DNA from: Rhodospirillales bacterium
Lineage (GTDB): Bacteria > Pseudomonadota > Alphaproteobacteria > Acetobacterales > Acetobacteraceae
NCBI GenBank assembly: GCA_025352665.1
Contig: JANXSM010000047.1
Span: forward strand, 1-52,018
Direction: 5' to 3'
DNA length: 52,018 nucleotides
Notes under the pieces: generated by a model
What the model saw: the letters and a program-made list of their open reading frames with translations, nothing else
The model's database searches: none
What the model was told of the DNA's origin: nothing
Part shown: piece by piece, positions 17,699 through 25,610 of the stretch
Layout of the letters: each line of letters opens with the position of its first letter
Position numbering within the stretch: the stretch's first letter is position 1
Program-made: the position numbers and the translations under genes

Positions 17699-18163
17699 TC
17701 AGGCAATCCTGAACATGCCTTCAACCTCGACCGCGGCGTTCATCGGCAGCGACGGCACGCCGATCGTTGTGCGGGCATGGCGGCCGATGTCGTCGAAAAC
17801 CGCCACCGACATATCGGAGGCTCCATTCATCACCTGGGCGTGCTGGGTGAAGAACGGCACCGCCGCGATGAAACCACCGAGGCGAACCACCTGCCGTACG
17901 CGGTCGAGATCGCCGCCGCAGGCCACCTTCAGCTGGGCCAGCACATTGATGAAACACAGCTGCGCCGCCTGCACGCCGGTCTCCATCGGCACATTATCGC
18001 CGAGAATGCCGGTGTAGGCCACCTTGCCGTCCCGCGCCGGCACCTGGCCGGACACCACAACAAGGTCGCCGGTGACGACGTACGGCAGGTAGTTCGCCAC
18101 AGGCGCCATCGGCGTCGGCAGAGTGATGCCGAGCTCTGCGAGACGTGTTTCGATCCGGCCCAT
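17699..18163 (-). CDS. RidA (YjgF/YER057c/UK114) family protein
   Basis: A 154-residue RidA-like protein of the YjgF_like_1 subgroup. RidA enzymes deaminate reactive enamine/imine intermediates released by PLP enzymes. Visible landmarks are YVVTGDLVVVSGQVPARDG, CFINVLAQLKVA, VVRLGGFIAAVPFFTQHAQVMNGAS-type text and ARTTIGVPSLPMNAAVEVE. The usual catalytic Arg is in a different local context in this subgroup, so activity is uncertain. Two ATGs are six bases apart. The second (18163) has GAGGGA at the right distance and is chosen. It is 11 bp after the TSCPD gene. Confidence 0.87.
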   Translation of the reverse strand: MGRIETRLAELGITLPTPMAPVANYLPYVVTGDLVVVSGQVPARDGKVAYTGILGDNVPMETGVQAAQLCFINVLAQLKVACGGDLDRVRQVVRLGGFIAAVPFFTQHAQVMNGASDMSVAVFDDIGRHARTTIGVPSLPMNAAVEVEGMFRIA

Positions 18164-18174
18164 CGTCATTCCCT

Positions 18175-19665
18175 CTATTTTGCCACGAGGCGCAATGCGC
18201 GCCGTCGCGTTCGGACGCTATCTTCGCTGGGCAGATCGAGCGGCAGCAAGGGCGCGCGGTCGCTGGCCCCATCGCCGAGCGTGTCGGCTGCCTCGTCCTC
18301 GGCGGGTGCCACCTCGCGGTTAAGATAGCTCAGCGCCAGATTGCGGAACACATAGTCGAGCATCGAGGTGGCGCGGGCCACGCCCGGGTCGCCTTCCACG
18401 CTGCCGGCCGGGCCGAAGCGGGTGAAGGTGAAGGCCTCCACGAACTCCTCCAACTTCACCCCGTGCTGCAGGCCCAGGCTGACGGCGACCGCAAAGCTGT
18501 CCATCAACCCGCGGAAGGCAGCGCCCTCCTTGTGCAGGCCGATGAAGATCTCGCCCAGCTTGCCATCATCATATTCGCCGGTGCGCAGGAACAGCTTGTG
18601 CCCGCCGACAGCGACCTTCTGCGTGTAGCCCTTGCGCCGCGACGGCAGATCGCGCCGCTTGGTCCCGGTCTCGACGGCAAGAACGGCGTGCTGCGGCCGT
18701 GCCGGCAATACATGGATCCAGGGTGCGACCGCATCATGCATGGCGGCATGGCCAGCGGAGCCCGGCAATGTGAAGGGCGAATTGCCGGCAAGCGTCGCCG
18801 CCAATGCCGCTTCCGCCGTCATGCCGCGGGCACACAGAGTGGCCCGGGCCGTGGCCGTCAAATGGCCGCGGTCGTCGAGCGGGGAGAAGGCGGGCGCGAT
18901 CCCGCCGGTCTCGACGCCGAGCAGCGCCTCCACCTGACCGGGCGCTGCCACCACGGTGGTGGCGCTGTGGCGCAGACCCACGCCGGCGGGCACCGGAAGT
19001 GTCGGCTGGATCAGGGGGGAGGGCGGCGCCAACGGCAGTACCCGCGCCTCCGCGATCGCCCCGAACCGGCCGGCAAGCTCGCTTGACGCAACATCGGCGT
19101 GGGCGCGCAGGGTCATCGCGACATTGGCGGCAAAAGCGCGCGCGGCCTCGCTGTCATAGTCGAGCCCGAGTTCCGCCAGAAGCCCGGCCATCCCCGCGAT
19201 ACCGATGCACAACGAGGTCGCCGAGGGCGACAGCAATGCGAGCGTGATGGTTGCGGTTTCGACCGCCTGGCCAAACGCACCGGCATCGAAACCGTGTTCG
19301 GGATCGTGAAACCCCGCGAGGTTCAGCACGAAGCCCGGCGATTTGAAGCCGAACCCGCGCCACACCGCGGCATCGGCCGAACCGCGTCTTGTGGCGAGCA
19401 GACTGTGCAGCTCCTGTTCCAGCCGACGATCGAGCCCGGCGCGCTGGGCACGGGCGGCGATCGGGGCGATCCAGCTGGATGCCGCGTCCTGCAGATTGAC
19501 GGGGCCTTCGCCAGGCGCCAGCGCCGCGAGAGCAGCTGCGGCATCGTCGTTCCACGAAGCCGGCAGAATCACCTGTCGCGTGGGGCTGTCGGGATCGGGG
19601 GCCGCCCATGCCTTGCGGGTGCGCAATCCGTGCCAAGCCGAGATCTTTGATGTGTGCTTCGCCAT
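18175..19665 (-). CDS. TSCPD-domain protein related to B12-dependent ribonucleotide reductase
   Basis: A 496-residue protein found in alphaproteobacteria. Its C-terminal third matches the TSCPD tail of class II (NrdJ) ribonucleotide reductase: [54 protein letters not shown] and [12 protein letters not shown]. The first 150 residues look like a divergent reductase segment ([20 protein letters not shown]). The B12-binding and catalytic thiyl parts are not recognisable, so it is probably not a working reductase by itself. Role unknown; a regulatory or paralogous function in deoxynucleotide supply is a guess. The ATG at 19665 is the only start giving the conserved N-terminus. An NrdR-like box lies about 65-80 bp upstream. 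Confidence 0.75.
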   Translation of the reverse strand: MAKHTSKISAWHGLRTRKAWAAPDPDSPTRQVILPASWNDDAAAALAALAPGEGPVNLQDAASSWIAPIAARAQRAGLDRRLEQELHSLLATRRGSADAAVWRGFGFKSPGFVLNLAGFHDPEHGFDAGAFGQAVETATITLALLSPSATSLCIGIAGMAGLLAELGLDYDSEAARAFAANVAMTLRAHADVASSELAGRFGAIAEARVLPLAPPSPLIQPTLPVPAGVGLRHSATTVVAAPGQVEALLGVETGGIAPAFSPLDDRGHLTATARATLCARGMTAEAALAATLAGNSPFTLPGSAGHAAMHDAVAPWIHVLPARPQHAVLAVETGTKRRDLPSRRKGYTQKVAVGGHKLFLRTGEYDDGKLGEIFIGLHKEGAAFRGLMDSFAVAVSLGLQHGVKLEEFVEAFTFTRFGPAGSVEGDPGVARATSMLDYVFRNLALSYLNREVAPAEDEAADTLGDGASDRAPLLPLDLPSEDSVRTRRRALRLVAK

Positions 19666-19698
19666 GATACGTAACCTATGGCGGTTGCCCCGACTCGG

Positions 19699-19746
19699 GA
19701 AGTGTATTTTGTGGGTCAAAGCCAGACAGACCACAAAATCCTGTGG
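19699..19746 (-). promoter_or_regulatory. Candidate NrdR operator: one full box and one half box
   Basis: CCACAAAATCCTGTGG at 19731-19746 is a 5-bp dyad with a 6-bp centre that resembles the NrdR box. A second TGTGG half site lies 32 bp away (19710-19714), about three helical turns, although its left half is poor. NrdR sites usually come in pairs at whole-turn spacing before ribonucleotide reductase genes. The location in front of a reductase-related gene supports the reading. A longer dyad (ATTTTGTGG to CCACAAAAT, 19706-19739) overlaps it. Confidence 0.4.
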
Positions 19747-19840
19747 GTAACAGTCGCAAAGCAGCACGATCCCGAAACGCAGCCACGCCGGCCCTGCTTG
19801 CCGGTGGACCGCGTGCCCGGCCTCGCCTATATGTGCAAGC

Positions 19841-20194
19841 ATGGACATCGGCACCAAGCTCTTCACCTGGCTCCACGGTCGCTCGGTCGGCTCCGACGCG
19901 CTCGGCAACCGCTACTTCACGCTGGCACGCCCGGCCGTGAAAGGGCGCACCAAGCGCTGGGTGGTCTATGCCGGCGTGCCAGACGCCTCGAGTGTGCCAG
20001 CCGAGTGGCACAGCTGGCTGCACTACACCACCGACCAGCCGCTGCCGGACACCGGCCGCAAGCCGTGGCAAAAGCCGCATCTGGCCAACGCCACCGGCAG
20101 CGCGACCAGCTATCGCCCGCAGGGCCACGACTACCAGGGTGGCGCACGTGCGGCCGCCACCGGCGATTACGAAGCCTGGACCCCGGGATCTTGA
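19841..20194 (+). CDS. NDUFA12-family complex I accessory subunit
   Basis: A 117-residue protein of the NDUFA12 (B17.2) family, an accessory subunit of NADH:ubiquinone oxidoreductase kept in alphaproteobacteria and mitochondria. Visible text is [55 protein letters not shown] and [11 protein letters not shown]. It binds the peripheral arm of complex I on the cytoplasmic side. The rest of the complex is not in the window. It is divergent from the TSCPD gene and precedes mlaD by 53 bp, a common alphaproteobacterial arrangement. Confidence 0.92.
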   Translation: MDIGTKLFTWLHGRSVGSDALGNRYFTLARPAVKGRTKRWVVYAGVPDASSVPAEWHSWLHYTTDQPLPDTGRKPWQKPHLANATGSATSYRPQGHDYQGGARAAATGDYEAWTPGS

Positions 20195-20247
20195 CGCTGA
20201 GCAGGATAGCCGCGGCTCATGGCTGCTGACGAAAGGCCCGCCCGCCC

Positions 20248-20742
20248 ATGGCGCAGCGCAACGCTTCTGAACTGATCGCAGGCTTCGCCGTGTTGGTGGT
20301 GGCCGTGGGTTTCCTCGGGTATGCGATGGTGCATTCCGGCCGTACGGCGACCAGCGGCTACACGCTGAACGCCGCCTTCGAACGGATCGACGGGCTGAAC
20401 CCCGGTTCGGACGTACGTGTCGCCGGCGTGAAGGTCGGTCGCATCACCAATGCCTCGATCGACCCGAAATCCTATCAGGCGCAGATCAGCTTCACTGTGC
20501 AGGACAACATCAAGCTGCCGACCGACAGCTCGGCCGAGATCACGTCGGATGGCTTGCTCGGCGGCAAGGTTCTGTCATTGGTGCCCGGCGGCAACGACAA
20601 GATGCTGGGCGACGGCGGCCGCATCACCATCACTCAATCTGCCGCAAGCCTTGAAGACCTGCTCGGCAAATTCATATTTTCTGTAGGCGACCTGTCGAGC
20701 AATGTGCAGAAGTCGCTGAGGGAAAACCAGGCGCCGAAATGA
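20248..20742 (+). CDS. mlaD: MlaD-type lipid-transport protein (MCE domain)
   Basis: A 164-residue protein with one N-terminal membrane segment (ELIAGFAVLVVAVGFLGYAM) and an MCE domain (YTLNAAFERIDGLNPGSDVRVAGVKVG, SYQAQISFTV, SSAEITSDGLLGGKVLSL). MlaD forms a hexamer that carries phospholipids between the inner and outer membranes. MlaE and MlaF are absent nearby, as is usual for this neighbourhood. Its stop overlaps the next start as ATGA. Confidence 0.9.
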   Translation: MAQRNASELIAGFAVLVVAVGFLGYAMVHSGRTATSGYTLNAAFERIDGLNPGSDVRVAGVKVGRITNASIDPKSYQAQISFTVQDNIKLPTDSSAEITSDGLLGGKVLSLVPGGNDKMLGDGGRITITQSAASLEDLLGKFIFSVGDLSSNVQKSLRENQAPK

Positions 20743-20951
20743 CTCCTGAAATCTGGCCGCAGCCCGATGGCGCGCCGGTGTCTTGCCGGGAAAAACTGCG
20801 CATGCTCGCAGAAAATCACGCGGAGCTCGACCAGACCATGCGAGACGCGTTCGAGGACGCGGTGTTGATGGGCGTGGACCCCGGGGGAATGCGGCGGATC
20901 CTGGTGGAAATGGTCGAAAGCCTGAAATCCCCGTTGAAGGCGGCCGAGTGA
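20739..20951 (+). CDS. Small conserved protein of unknown function
   Basis: A 70-residue acidic, probably helical protein (REKLRMLAENHAELDQTMRD, AFEDAVLMGVDP, MRRILVEMVESLKSPLKAAE). It has no membrane segment and no motif I recognise. It is held between mlaD and the DUF2155 gene by 4-bp overlaps on both sides (ATGA at the start, GTGA at the end), so it is almost surely translated with them. A link to envelope lipid transport is only positional. Confidence 0.75.
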   Translation: MTPEIWPQPDGAPVSCREKLRMLAENHAELDQTMRDAFEDAVLMGVDPGGMRRILVEMVESLKSPLKAAE

Positions 20952-21376
20952 GAGCCTTCCTGCTGGCCCTGGCACTGCTGGCCACGCCGGCTCTGGCGCA
21001 AACCCTCCCGCAGAATCCTCCGGCTGCCCCTGGTGCGCCGCAAACGCAGCCCTCCCCGGCCCAGCCGCCACCGTCCGACAGCTGGCTGTCGCGCCCCAGC
21101 GTGGAGCTTGCGGCGCTCGACAAGATCACCGCCCGAGTCACGCCCCTCGTGGGCAAGGTCGGCCAGACACTCGCCTTCGGCACGCTCAGCATCGCCGTGC
21201 GCAACTGCATCGTCCGTGGTCCCGACCAGCCGGTCGACCAGGCCGTCTATCTCGACATCACCGACAGCCGCGCGGGCGGGCCAGGTTTTCATGGCTGGAT
21301 GCTGCTGTCCTCGCCGGGCCTGTCGATGTTCGAAAACCCGGTCTACGATATCCGCCTGATCGGCTGCCGCGCGTGA
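20948..21376 (+). CDS. Secreted DUF2155 protein
   Basis: A 142-residue protein. The GTG at 20948 overlaps the previous stop and starts a signal peptide (RAFLLALALLATPALA, cut before QTLP). A proline-rich linker follows, then the DUF2155 domain: KITARVTPLVGKVGQTLAFG, SIAVRNCIVRGPDQPVDQAV, FHGWMLLSSPGLSMFENPVY and DIRLIGC. The function is unknown. The domain is alphaproteobacterial and often sits next to complex I accessory and mla genes. A much longer frame reading from 20783 overlaps the preceding gene and is rejected. Confidence 0.88.
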   Translation: MRAFLLALALLATPALAQTLPQNPPAAPGAPQTQPSPAQPPPSDSWLSRPSVELAALDKITARVTPLVGKVGQTLAFGTLSIAVRNCIVRGPDQPVDQAVYLDITDSRAGGPGFHGWMLLSSPGLSMFENPVYDIRLIGCRA

Positions 21377-22062
21377 TCGCGCTGCCGGACCGGGCGGCGC
21401 TGTTTCTCGACCTCGACGGCACATTGATCGATCTCGCCGCCACGCCCGACGCCGTCACCGTGCCTGAAGGCCTTGCGGACGTGCTCACAAGCCTGCGCAA
21501 TCGGCTGGGGGGAGCGCTCGCCATCGTCACCGGTCGGCCGATTGAACAGGTGGACGCGCTGTTGCCCAACGTCGCCACCGCCGTCGCCGGCGAACACGGT
21601 GGCGTGATCCGCTCCAATCCCGGGGCCGCGATGCAGCGCGCCGCGGGCCACGCCATTCCGCAGAATTGGCTCGACACGGCCGCGGCGCTGGTCGCCCGCT
21701 ATCCCGGTGCGCTGCTGGAGCGCAAGACGCGCGGCTACGTGCTGCATTTTCGCGGCAACCCCGCCGCCGGCTCGGTGTTCGAAGACGATCTGCGGCATCG
21801 GCTGCAGCACTGGCCACACCACTGCCTGTCGGCCGCCCACATGGCCTGGGAGGTCAAGCCCGCCGGCATCGACAAGGGTGTTGCGGTCGACACGCTGATG
21901 GCCCTGCCGCCCTTTGCCGGCAGAGTCCCCGTGTTCATCGGCGACGACGTCACCGACGAGGACGGCATGCGCGCCGCCCGGGCGTTCGGCGGCCTGGGCT
22001 TGCAGGTGCAGGAGCATTTCGGCGACGCGTCGGGTGTCCGGAGTTGGCTCGCCGCATTGTAG
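21373..22062 (+). CDS. otsB: Trehalose-6-phosphate phosphatase
   Basis: A 229-residue HAD-family phosphatase that releases trehalose from trehalose 6-phosphate. The nucleophile motif FLDLDGTLIDLA is near residue 12, ALAIVTGRPIEQVDALLP is motif II, EVKPAGIDKGVAVDTL is the lysine motif and FIGDDVTDEDGMRAA is motif III. Length and order match OtsB. No otsA synthase is in the window. It starts with GTG, overlapping the DUF2155 stop by 4 bp, and ends the chain begun at mlaD. Trehalose is a common osmoprotectant. Confidence 0.93.
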   Translation: MIALPDRAALFLDLDGTLIDLAATPDAVTVPEGLADVLTSLRNRLGGALAIVTGRPIEQVDALLPNVATAVAGEHGGVIRSNPGAAMQRAAGHAIPQNWLDTAAALVARYPGALLERKTRGYVLHFRGNPAAGSVFEDDLRHRLQHWPHHCLSAAHMAWEVKPAGIDKGVAVDTLMALPPFAGRVPVFIGDDVTDEDGMRAARAFGGLGLQVQEHFGDASGVRSWLAAL

Positions 22063-22165
22063 GCTCTCTTGAACCGTGATGGGGTCTGCCCTCGCCGCGC
22101 AATTTTCTTCCCGCCCCTGCGTTCGCCGCAAGGCCAAGCGCCTGTGGCGTCGCGCGGCTGGACCC

Positions 22166-22227
22166 GAGCTGGCGGGCGGGATGACGTGTGATAGGCGACG
22201 TCATCCCGCTCCAGCTCTTTGTTTATT
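22166..22227 (+). terminator. Intrinsic-terminator-like hairpin after otsB
   Basis: GAGCTGG (22166-22172) and GCGGGATGACGT (22176-22187) pair with ACGTCATCCCGC (22198-22209) and CCAGCTC (22211-22217). The inner stem is a perfect 12 bp with a 10-nt loop and the outer stem a perfect 7 bp, separated by a small internal loop. TTTGTTTATT follows at 22218-22227 and can serve as the U-tract. It lies about 100 bp beyond the otsB stop. Confidence 0.65.
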
Positions 22228-22276
22228 GCGTGATTCAGACGTTTCGGTGATTCCACCTTCGGTCATCACGCTCTAA
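22213..22276. repeat. Intergenic repeat, copy 2 (hairpin-forming)
   Basis: Second copy of the 212-276 repeat, differing by a few substitutions and one indel. Here the outer dyad is perfect: GCGTGAT (22228-22234) with ATCACGC (22266-22272). It carries the same inner GGTGATTCCACC. It directly follows the otsB terminator-like hairpin and partly overlaps its 3' arm. Confidence 0.7.
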
Positions 22277-22314
22277 GCTTTGCAGATCCGCTCATTCTGT
22301 CGATGTCAGCCACG

Positions 22315-22399
22315 CTTCCGGTCGGTGGCGCGGGGTCAAGGGTCGCGCTTGCGACCGCTGCAGGCAGCTTGCCCTTGAGGTCGCGCCACCGACCGGAAG
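22315..22399. repeat. Branched inverted repeat (18-bp perfect outer stem)
   Basis: CTTCCGGTCGGTGGCGCG (22315-22332) pairs perfectly with 22382-22399. After a short mismatch, TCAAGGG (22336-22342) pairs with CCCTTGA (22372-22378). Inside are two small hairpins: TCGC/GCGA (22343-22354) and GCTGC/GCAGC (22357-22368). The whole can fold as a three-way junction. It lies about 50 bp beyond the stop of the opposite-strand Fe-S gene and has no T-run. Confidence 0.7.
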
Positions 22400-22449
22400 A
22401 CAATCGCACGTCGACAAACGGCACAGCCCCGATAGAGCGGCCGCCGGTA

Positions 22450-24405
22450 TCACTCCATGCGCGGCAACGGCCTCGGCGGGGCGGCGTGCGGGTCGAAGCT
22501 CTCGTTCATCACCGCCTCGACCCGGCAATCCTCGCACATACGCACCACGTCGATGCGTCCGGCATTCGGGCCGCTGAACATCCAGTGCTTTTCGGACAGT
22601 TTGGCGACAATGCGCTCCACCGTGCTGCGCGCGCCAAAGGGTTTGCCGCAGGAAATACAGGGATACGGCTCCTCCTGCTTGATCGTCACCGCGCCCGCCG
22701 CCCAGGCGGTGAGATCGAGGCGCGGCGCCAGGCTGATCACCTTCTCCGGGCAGGTGGCGCGGCACAGGCCACATTGCACGCAGGCCTCCTCGGCGAAACG
22801 CAAGGTCGGCTTGTCCGGATCGTCGCGCAACGCGCCCACAGGGCAGACCCCGACGCAGGCGAGACACAAGGTGCACCCGTCCGTATTCACCACCACGGCC
22901 CCGAACGGGCTGCCCGGCGGCAGCTCCGTACGCGCGGCGGGGGCACCTGCCGCCCGATGCAGCTCGCGCAGCCCGGTTACGGTCAGGTGGCGCCCCTCGG
23001 CCATGGGCAGAAAGCGCGAGGGCGCCGCAACCGTGCCTCCGCCAGCGATGCTCCAAAGCGCATCGGGATCATCGGTTTCCAGCACCTGGGGTGCCGCAAG
23101 GCCGAGCGGCGCCAGGATCGCCTCGGCCAAGGCGACAACCCGATGCAGCCCCGCAATGTCATGGCGCGGTTTGGCACGCGCAAGTGCCACCACGCCCGCC
23201 GCGCCATAGGCATAGGCGGCGGCGAAGATATCGAGTCCCGCCTGCGTCACCTCGTTCAACCGCAAGGGCAGGACGTTGGCAGGCAGCCCCCGACCGAACC
23301 GAGCCGCTGCTTCGATCAGCGCCTGGCCGTGATCCCCGTCATGCAGCAGCAGCACCGCGTCGGTGCCGCCCGCTGTCGCGTAGGTACTGAGCAGGGTGCG
23401 CATCCGGCTGATCACGCTCGCCGGCGGCGGCAACGTATAAGTGGCGGCTCCGGTCGGGCAGACCGCCGCACAGGCGCCGCAACCGGCACAGATCGTGGGA
23501 TCGATGAACACATGATCGCCAGCAGGCGTGATGGCGCCGGCCGGGCACAGGTCGAGGCAGCGCGTGCAGCCGGTGCGTTTGCTGCGGCTATGGGCGCAAA
23601 GACTGTCGGTGAACCGGATATAGGCCGGTTTATCGAACGTGCCGATCAGACGGGCGGCGTCGAACACCAGCCGCTCAACCGCTTCCGGTCGGGTCGGATC
23701 GGCGCGCAGATAACCCTCCCGCAGATCGGGTGCAGGGAACAGCGAAGGCCCTCCGCTGACATCGAGCAGCACGTCGCAGCGCGAGACGGCCCCATTGCGG
23801 GTTGCCCCCCACACCAGCCGCGCGCGGGACGACGGCGAGGCGGACGCATAATCGTCCACCATCAATTCGAAACCGCCGAGCACGCCGCGCGCAGTGCGGA
23901 TCGTTCCGGTCAGCACCGGGAATTCATCGCGCGCGGGCGGTGTGATGGCGTCCGGCCGCGTCAGCAGCACCGTCACATCCAGCGTCTCCGCCAGCCGCTG
24001 CGCCACGGCGATCGCAGTCTCGTCGCAACCATAGATCAGCGTCACCCCGCGGCTTTCCAGCCCGACCAGGCCGGTCTCAGGCATCGGCACCGCCGCGGCC
24101 GCCAGGAGAGCCGCCATCTTGGGGCCGGTGCCCCCCGCATCCGACCACCCGGCCTGCTCGCGGATATTGACGAACTGGATCTCCATGCCCGCCTCATCCG
24201 CGAGTTCGGCGAACACCGGCGCTTCCTGCGTGCAACCGATGGTGATCGGCCGCCCCTCTGCCAGCGCAGCACTGACCGCCCCGATGCCGGCGCGGCACAG
24301 CTGCGTCGCGGTGCGCAGCTCCCCGCCGCAATGTTTCAGTGCCCCGGGTTCCAGCGTCATCGTCGCTTCGCAGGAACAGGCGAAGACGATGCGGCTCTGG
24401 GTCAT
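22450..24405 (-). CDS. Multi-cluster 4Fe-4S protein of the formate dehydrogenase locus
   Basis: A 651-residue soluble protein. Three complete CxxCxxCxxxCP motifs (CAGCGACAAVCP, CTLCLACVGVCP, CVQCGLCRATCP) and a fourth cysteine cluster (GCTRCLDLCP with an upstream Cys) indicate several 4Fe-4S clusters. A C-terminal CISC plus CEDC pair may bind zinc or iron. The N-terminal part has a Rossmann-like look (LIYGCDETAIAVAQRLAETL). It probably passes electrons to or from the formate dehydrogenase, or serves its maturation. The ATG at 24405 has AAGGA seven bases upstream, while a much longer frame to 25062 is antisense to other genes. It is divergent from the accessory genes starting at 24466. Confidence 0.83.
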   Translation of the reverse strand: MTQSRIVFACSCEATMTLEPGALKHCGGELRTATQLCRAGIGAVSAALAEGRPITIGCTQEAPVFAELADEAGMEIQFVNIREQAGWSDAGGTGPKMAALLAAAAVPMPETGLVGLESRGVTLIYGCDETAIAVAQRLAETLDVTVLLTRPDAITPPARDEFPVLTGTIRTARGVLGGFELMVDDYASASPSSRARLVWGATRNGAVSRCDVLLDVSGGPSLFPAPDLREGYLRADPTRPEAVERLVFDAARLIGTFDKPAYIRFTDSLCAHSRSKRTGCTRCLDLCPAGAITPAGDHVFIDPTICAGCGACAAVCPTGAATYTLPPPASVISRMRTLLSTYATAGGTDAVLLLHDGDHGQALIEAAARFGRGLPANVLPLRLNEVTQAGLDIFAAAYAYGAAGVVALARAKPRHDIAGLHRVVALAEAILAPLGLAAPQVLETDDPDALWSIAGGGTVAAPSRFLPMAEGRHLTVTGLRELHRAAGAPAARTELPPGSPFGAVVVNTDGCTLCLACVGVCPVGALRDDPDKPTLRFAEEACVQCGLCRATCPEKVISLAPRLDLTAWAAGAVTIKQEEPYPCISCGKPFGARSTVERIVAKLSEKHWMFSGPNAGRIDVVRMCEDCRVEAVMNESFDPHAAPPRPLPRME

Positions 24406-24465
24406 CAACTCGTCCTTTTGGCTTGACTGTCCTATAATTGGGTGGTCTTGCCAAAGGAAGCAGCC

Positions 24466-25098
24466 GTGCTCGCCCTGCCGCCACCATACACCGAAATTGC
24501 ATTGCGCGAGGGCGGTGACGCCTTCGCCCGCGCCATGGCGGAAGCCGAGGCCGGCGCCGGAGCCGGCGTACTGGTCTGGGTCCGCCGCTCCGACACCGTG
24601 GACTGCGCGGTGGTGTTGGAACCTGAGGAGGCGCTGGCCTCCGCCCGCCACGTGATCTTCGCAGGACAGGTCGCGCTGGCCGACGCGCTGCTCGCCATCA
24701 GCCCGCCGGAAAAGCCGCTGGCCCTGGGCTGGCCCGACACGGTCTGGTTCGACGGCGGCCTGGTCGGCGGCGGCCGTCTGGGCTGGCCGCAGAACGCCCC
24801 CGAGCACGAAATCCCGCCCTTCCTGGTCTACGGCTTCACCCTGCGCGCCGAGCTGCCGCGCAGCCACGGCGACATCCCGCCCACCGCGCTGATCGAGGAA
24901 GGTTTCGACGATTTCGCCACCGCCCCTTTCATCGAAAGCTTCGCCCGCCATCTCATGCTGGTGCTCGACACCTGGACCCACGAAGGCGCTGCGGCCGTGA
25001 TGGCGCGCTGGCAAGCCTACGGCGAAACGCGGGACGGCGACCTCGCGGCGCACCTCGCCCACCCGTCCTGGCTGGTCGACGGCGAGATCGCCGTATGA
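24466..25098 (+). CDS. Biotin/lipoate-protein ligase-fold protein, probably non-catalytic
   Basis: A 210-residue protein annotated in relatives as biotin/lipoate-protein ligase family. LALGWPDTVWFDGGLVGGG (about residues 82-100) aligns with the KWPND and catalytic-lysine region of BirA-type ligases. The Lys before WPND is Gly here, the catalytic Lys is replaced (DGGLVGG where BirA has DRKLAG), and no GRGRxG motif is seen. It is therefore unlikely to be an ordinary ligase. The GTG at 24466 has AAAGGAAG just upstream, a better site than the GTG at 24442. It is first in a five-gene chain leading to the formate dehydrogenase genes. Confidence 0.72.
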   Translation: MLALPPPYTEIALREGGDAFARAMAEAEAGAGAGVLVWVRRSDTVDCAVVLEPEEALASARHVIFAGQVALADALLAISPPEKPLALGWPDTVWFDGGLVGGGRLGWPQNAPEHEIPPFLVYGFTLRAELPRSHGDIPPTALIEEGFDDFATAPFIESFARHLMLVLDTWTHEGAAAVMARWQAYGETRDGDLAAHLAHPSWLVDGEIAV

Positions 25099-25610
25099 AG
25101 CTGCCGCGTACTCTCCGCCTCGACCCCTCCGACAGCTTCGTGTTCGATCGCGCCGCGGAGGCAGGCGAATGGGCGGTCTCAGGCGCCTTCGTGTTCGCCA
25201 ATGCCGACCCCGCAGCGCTCACCCACAAGGCAAGGGTCGCGCTGCGTTCTGGCTTCCTCGGCGTCGCCAGCCTCGGCTGGTCGACCCTGGTGGAGGTCGC
25301 GGAAGGCGATCCCGAAGCAGTCGCCGCGGCGCTGGCCGACCAGCTCGCCCGGCATTTCGGCGCCCCTGATCGCGACACGTCCCTGGCGGCCGCCCGCGAG
25401 GAGGTCGCCTTCGCCGCCTCGCTCTGCGACCTGCCGCTCGGCACGGTGGTGGCCGTCCACCGCTCCCATGGTCCAGACGGTCTGGTCGAGCAGTTCCGCA
25501 CGCTGACGCCGCGCGCCGATCGTGCGCCGCCGGTGTTCGCCCTGGTCGAGAGCGACGACGCCCCCGACCACATCGACCTCACCCGCCTCGTCGCGGACGG
25601 GCGCGTATGA
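25095..25610 (+). CDS. DUF6505-family protein
   Basis: A 171-residue protein, apparently cytoplasmic. Visible text: LPRTLRLDPSDSFVFDRAAE, EWAVSGAFVFANADP, LTHKARVALRSGFLGVASLG, FAASLCDLPLGTVVAVHRSH. The family occurs next to formate dehydrogenase genes in alphaproteobacteria, and the function is unknown. The start overlaps the preceding stop as ATGA, and its own stop overlaps the next ATG. Family naming is from recall of the neighbourhood and text. Confidence 0.75.
   Translation: MKLPRTLRLDPSDSFVFDRAAEAGEWAVSGAFVFANADPAALTHKARVALRSGFLGVASLGWSTLVEVAEGDPEAVAAALADQLARHFGAPDRDTSLAAAREEVAFAASLCDLPLGTVVAVHRSHGPDGLVEQFRTLTPRADRAPPVFALVESDDAPDHIDLTRLVADGRV

Larger units (their letters stand above)
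22063..22449. other. Non-coding intergenic stretch between convergent transcription units
   Basis: This 387-bp gap separates the ends of otsB (plus) and the Fe-S protein gene (minus). It contains a long hairpin followed by a T-rich tract, the second copy of the 65-bp intergenic repeat and a branched inverted repeat, described separately. The first hundred bases hold nothing I can name. No convincing coding frame was found. Confidence 0.7.

Noticed and set aside
24433-24438. A perfect TATAAT between the divergent Fe-S and ligase-like genes
   Set aside because: No -35 box lies at the right distance in either direction, and the box is palindromic in character, so a promoter call would be a guess.
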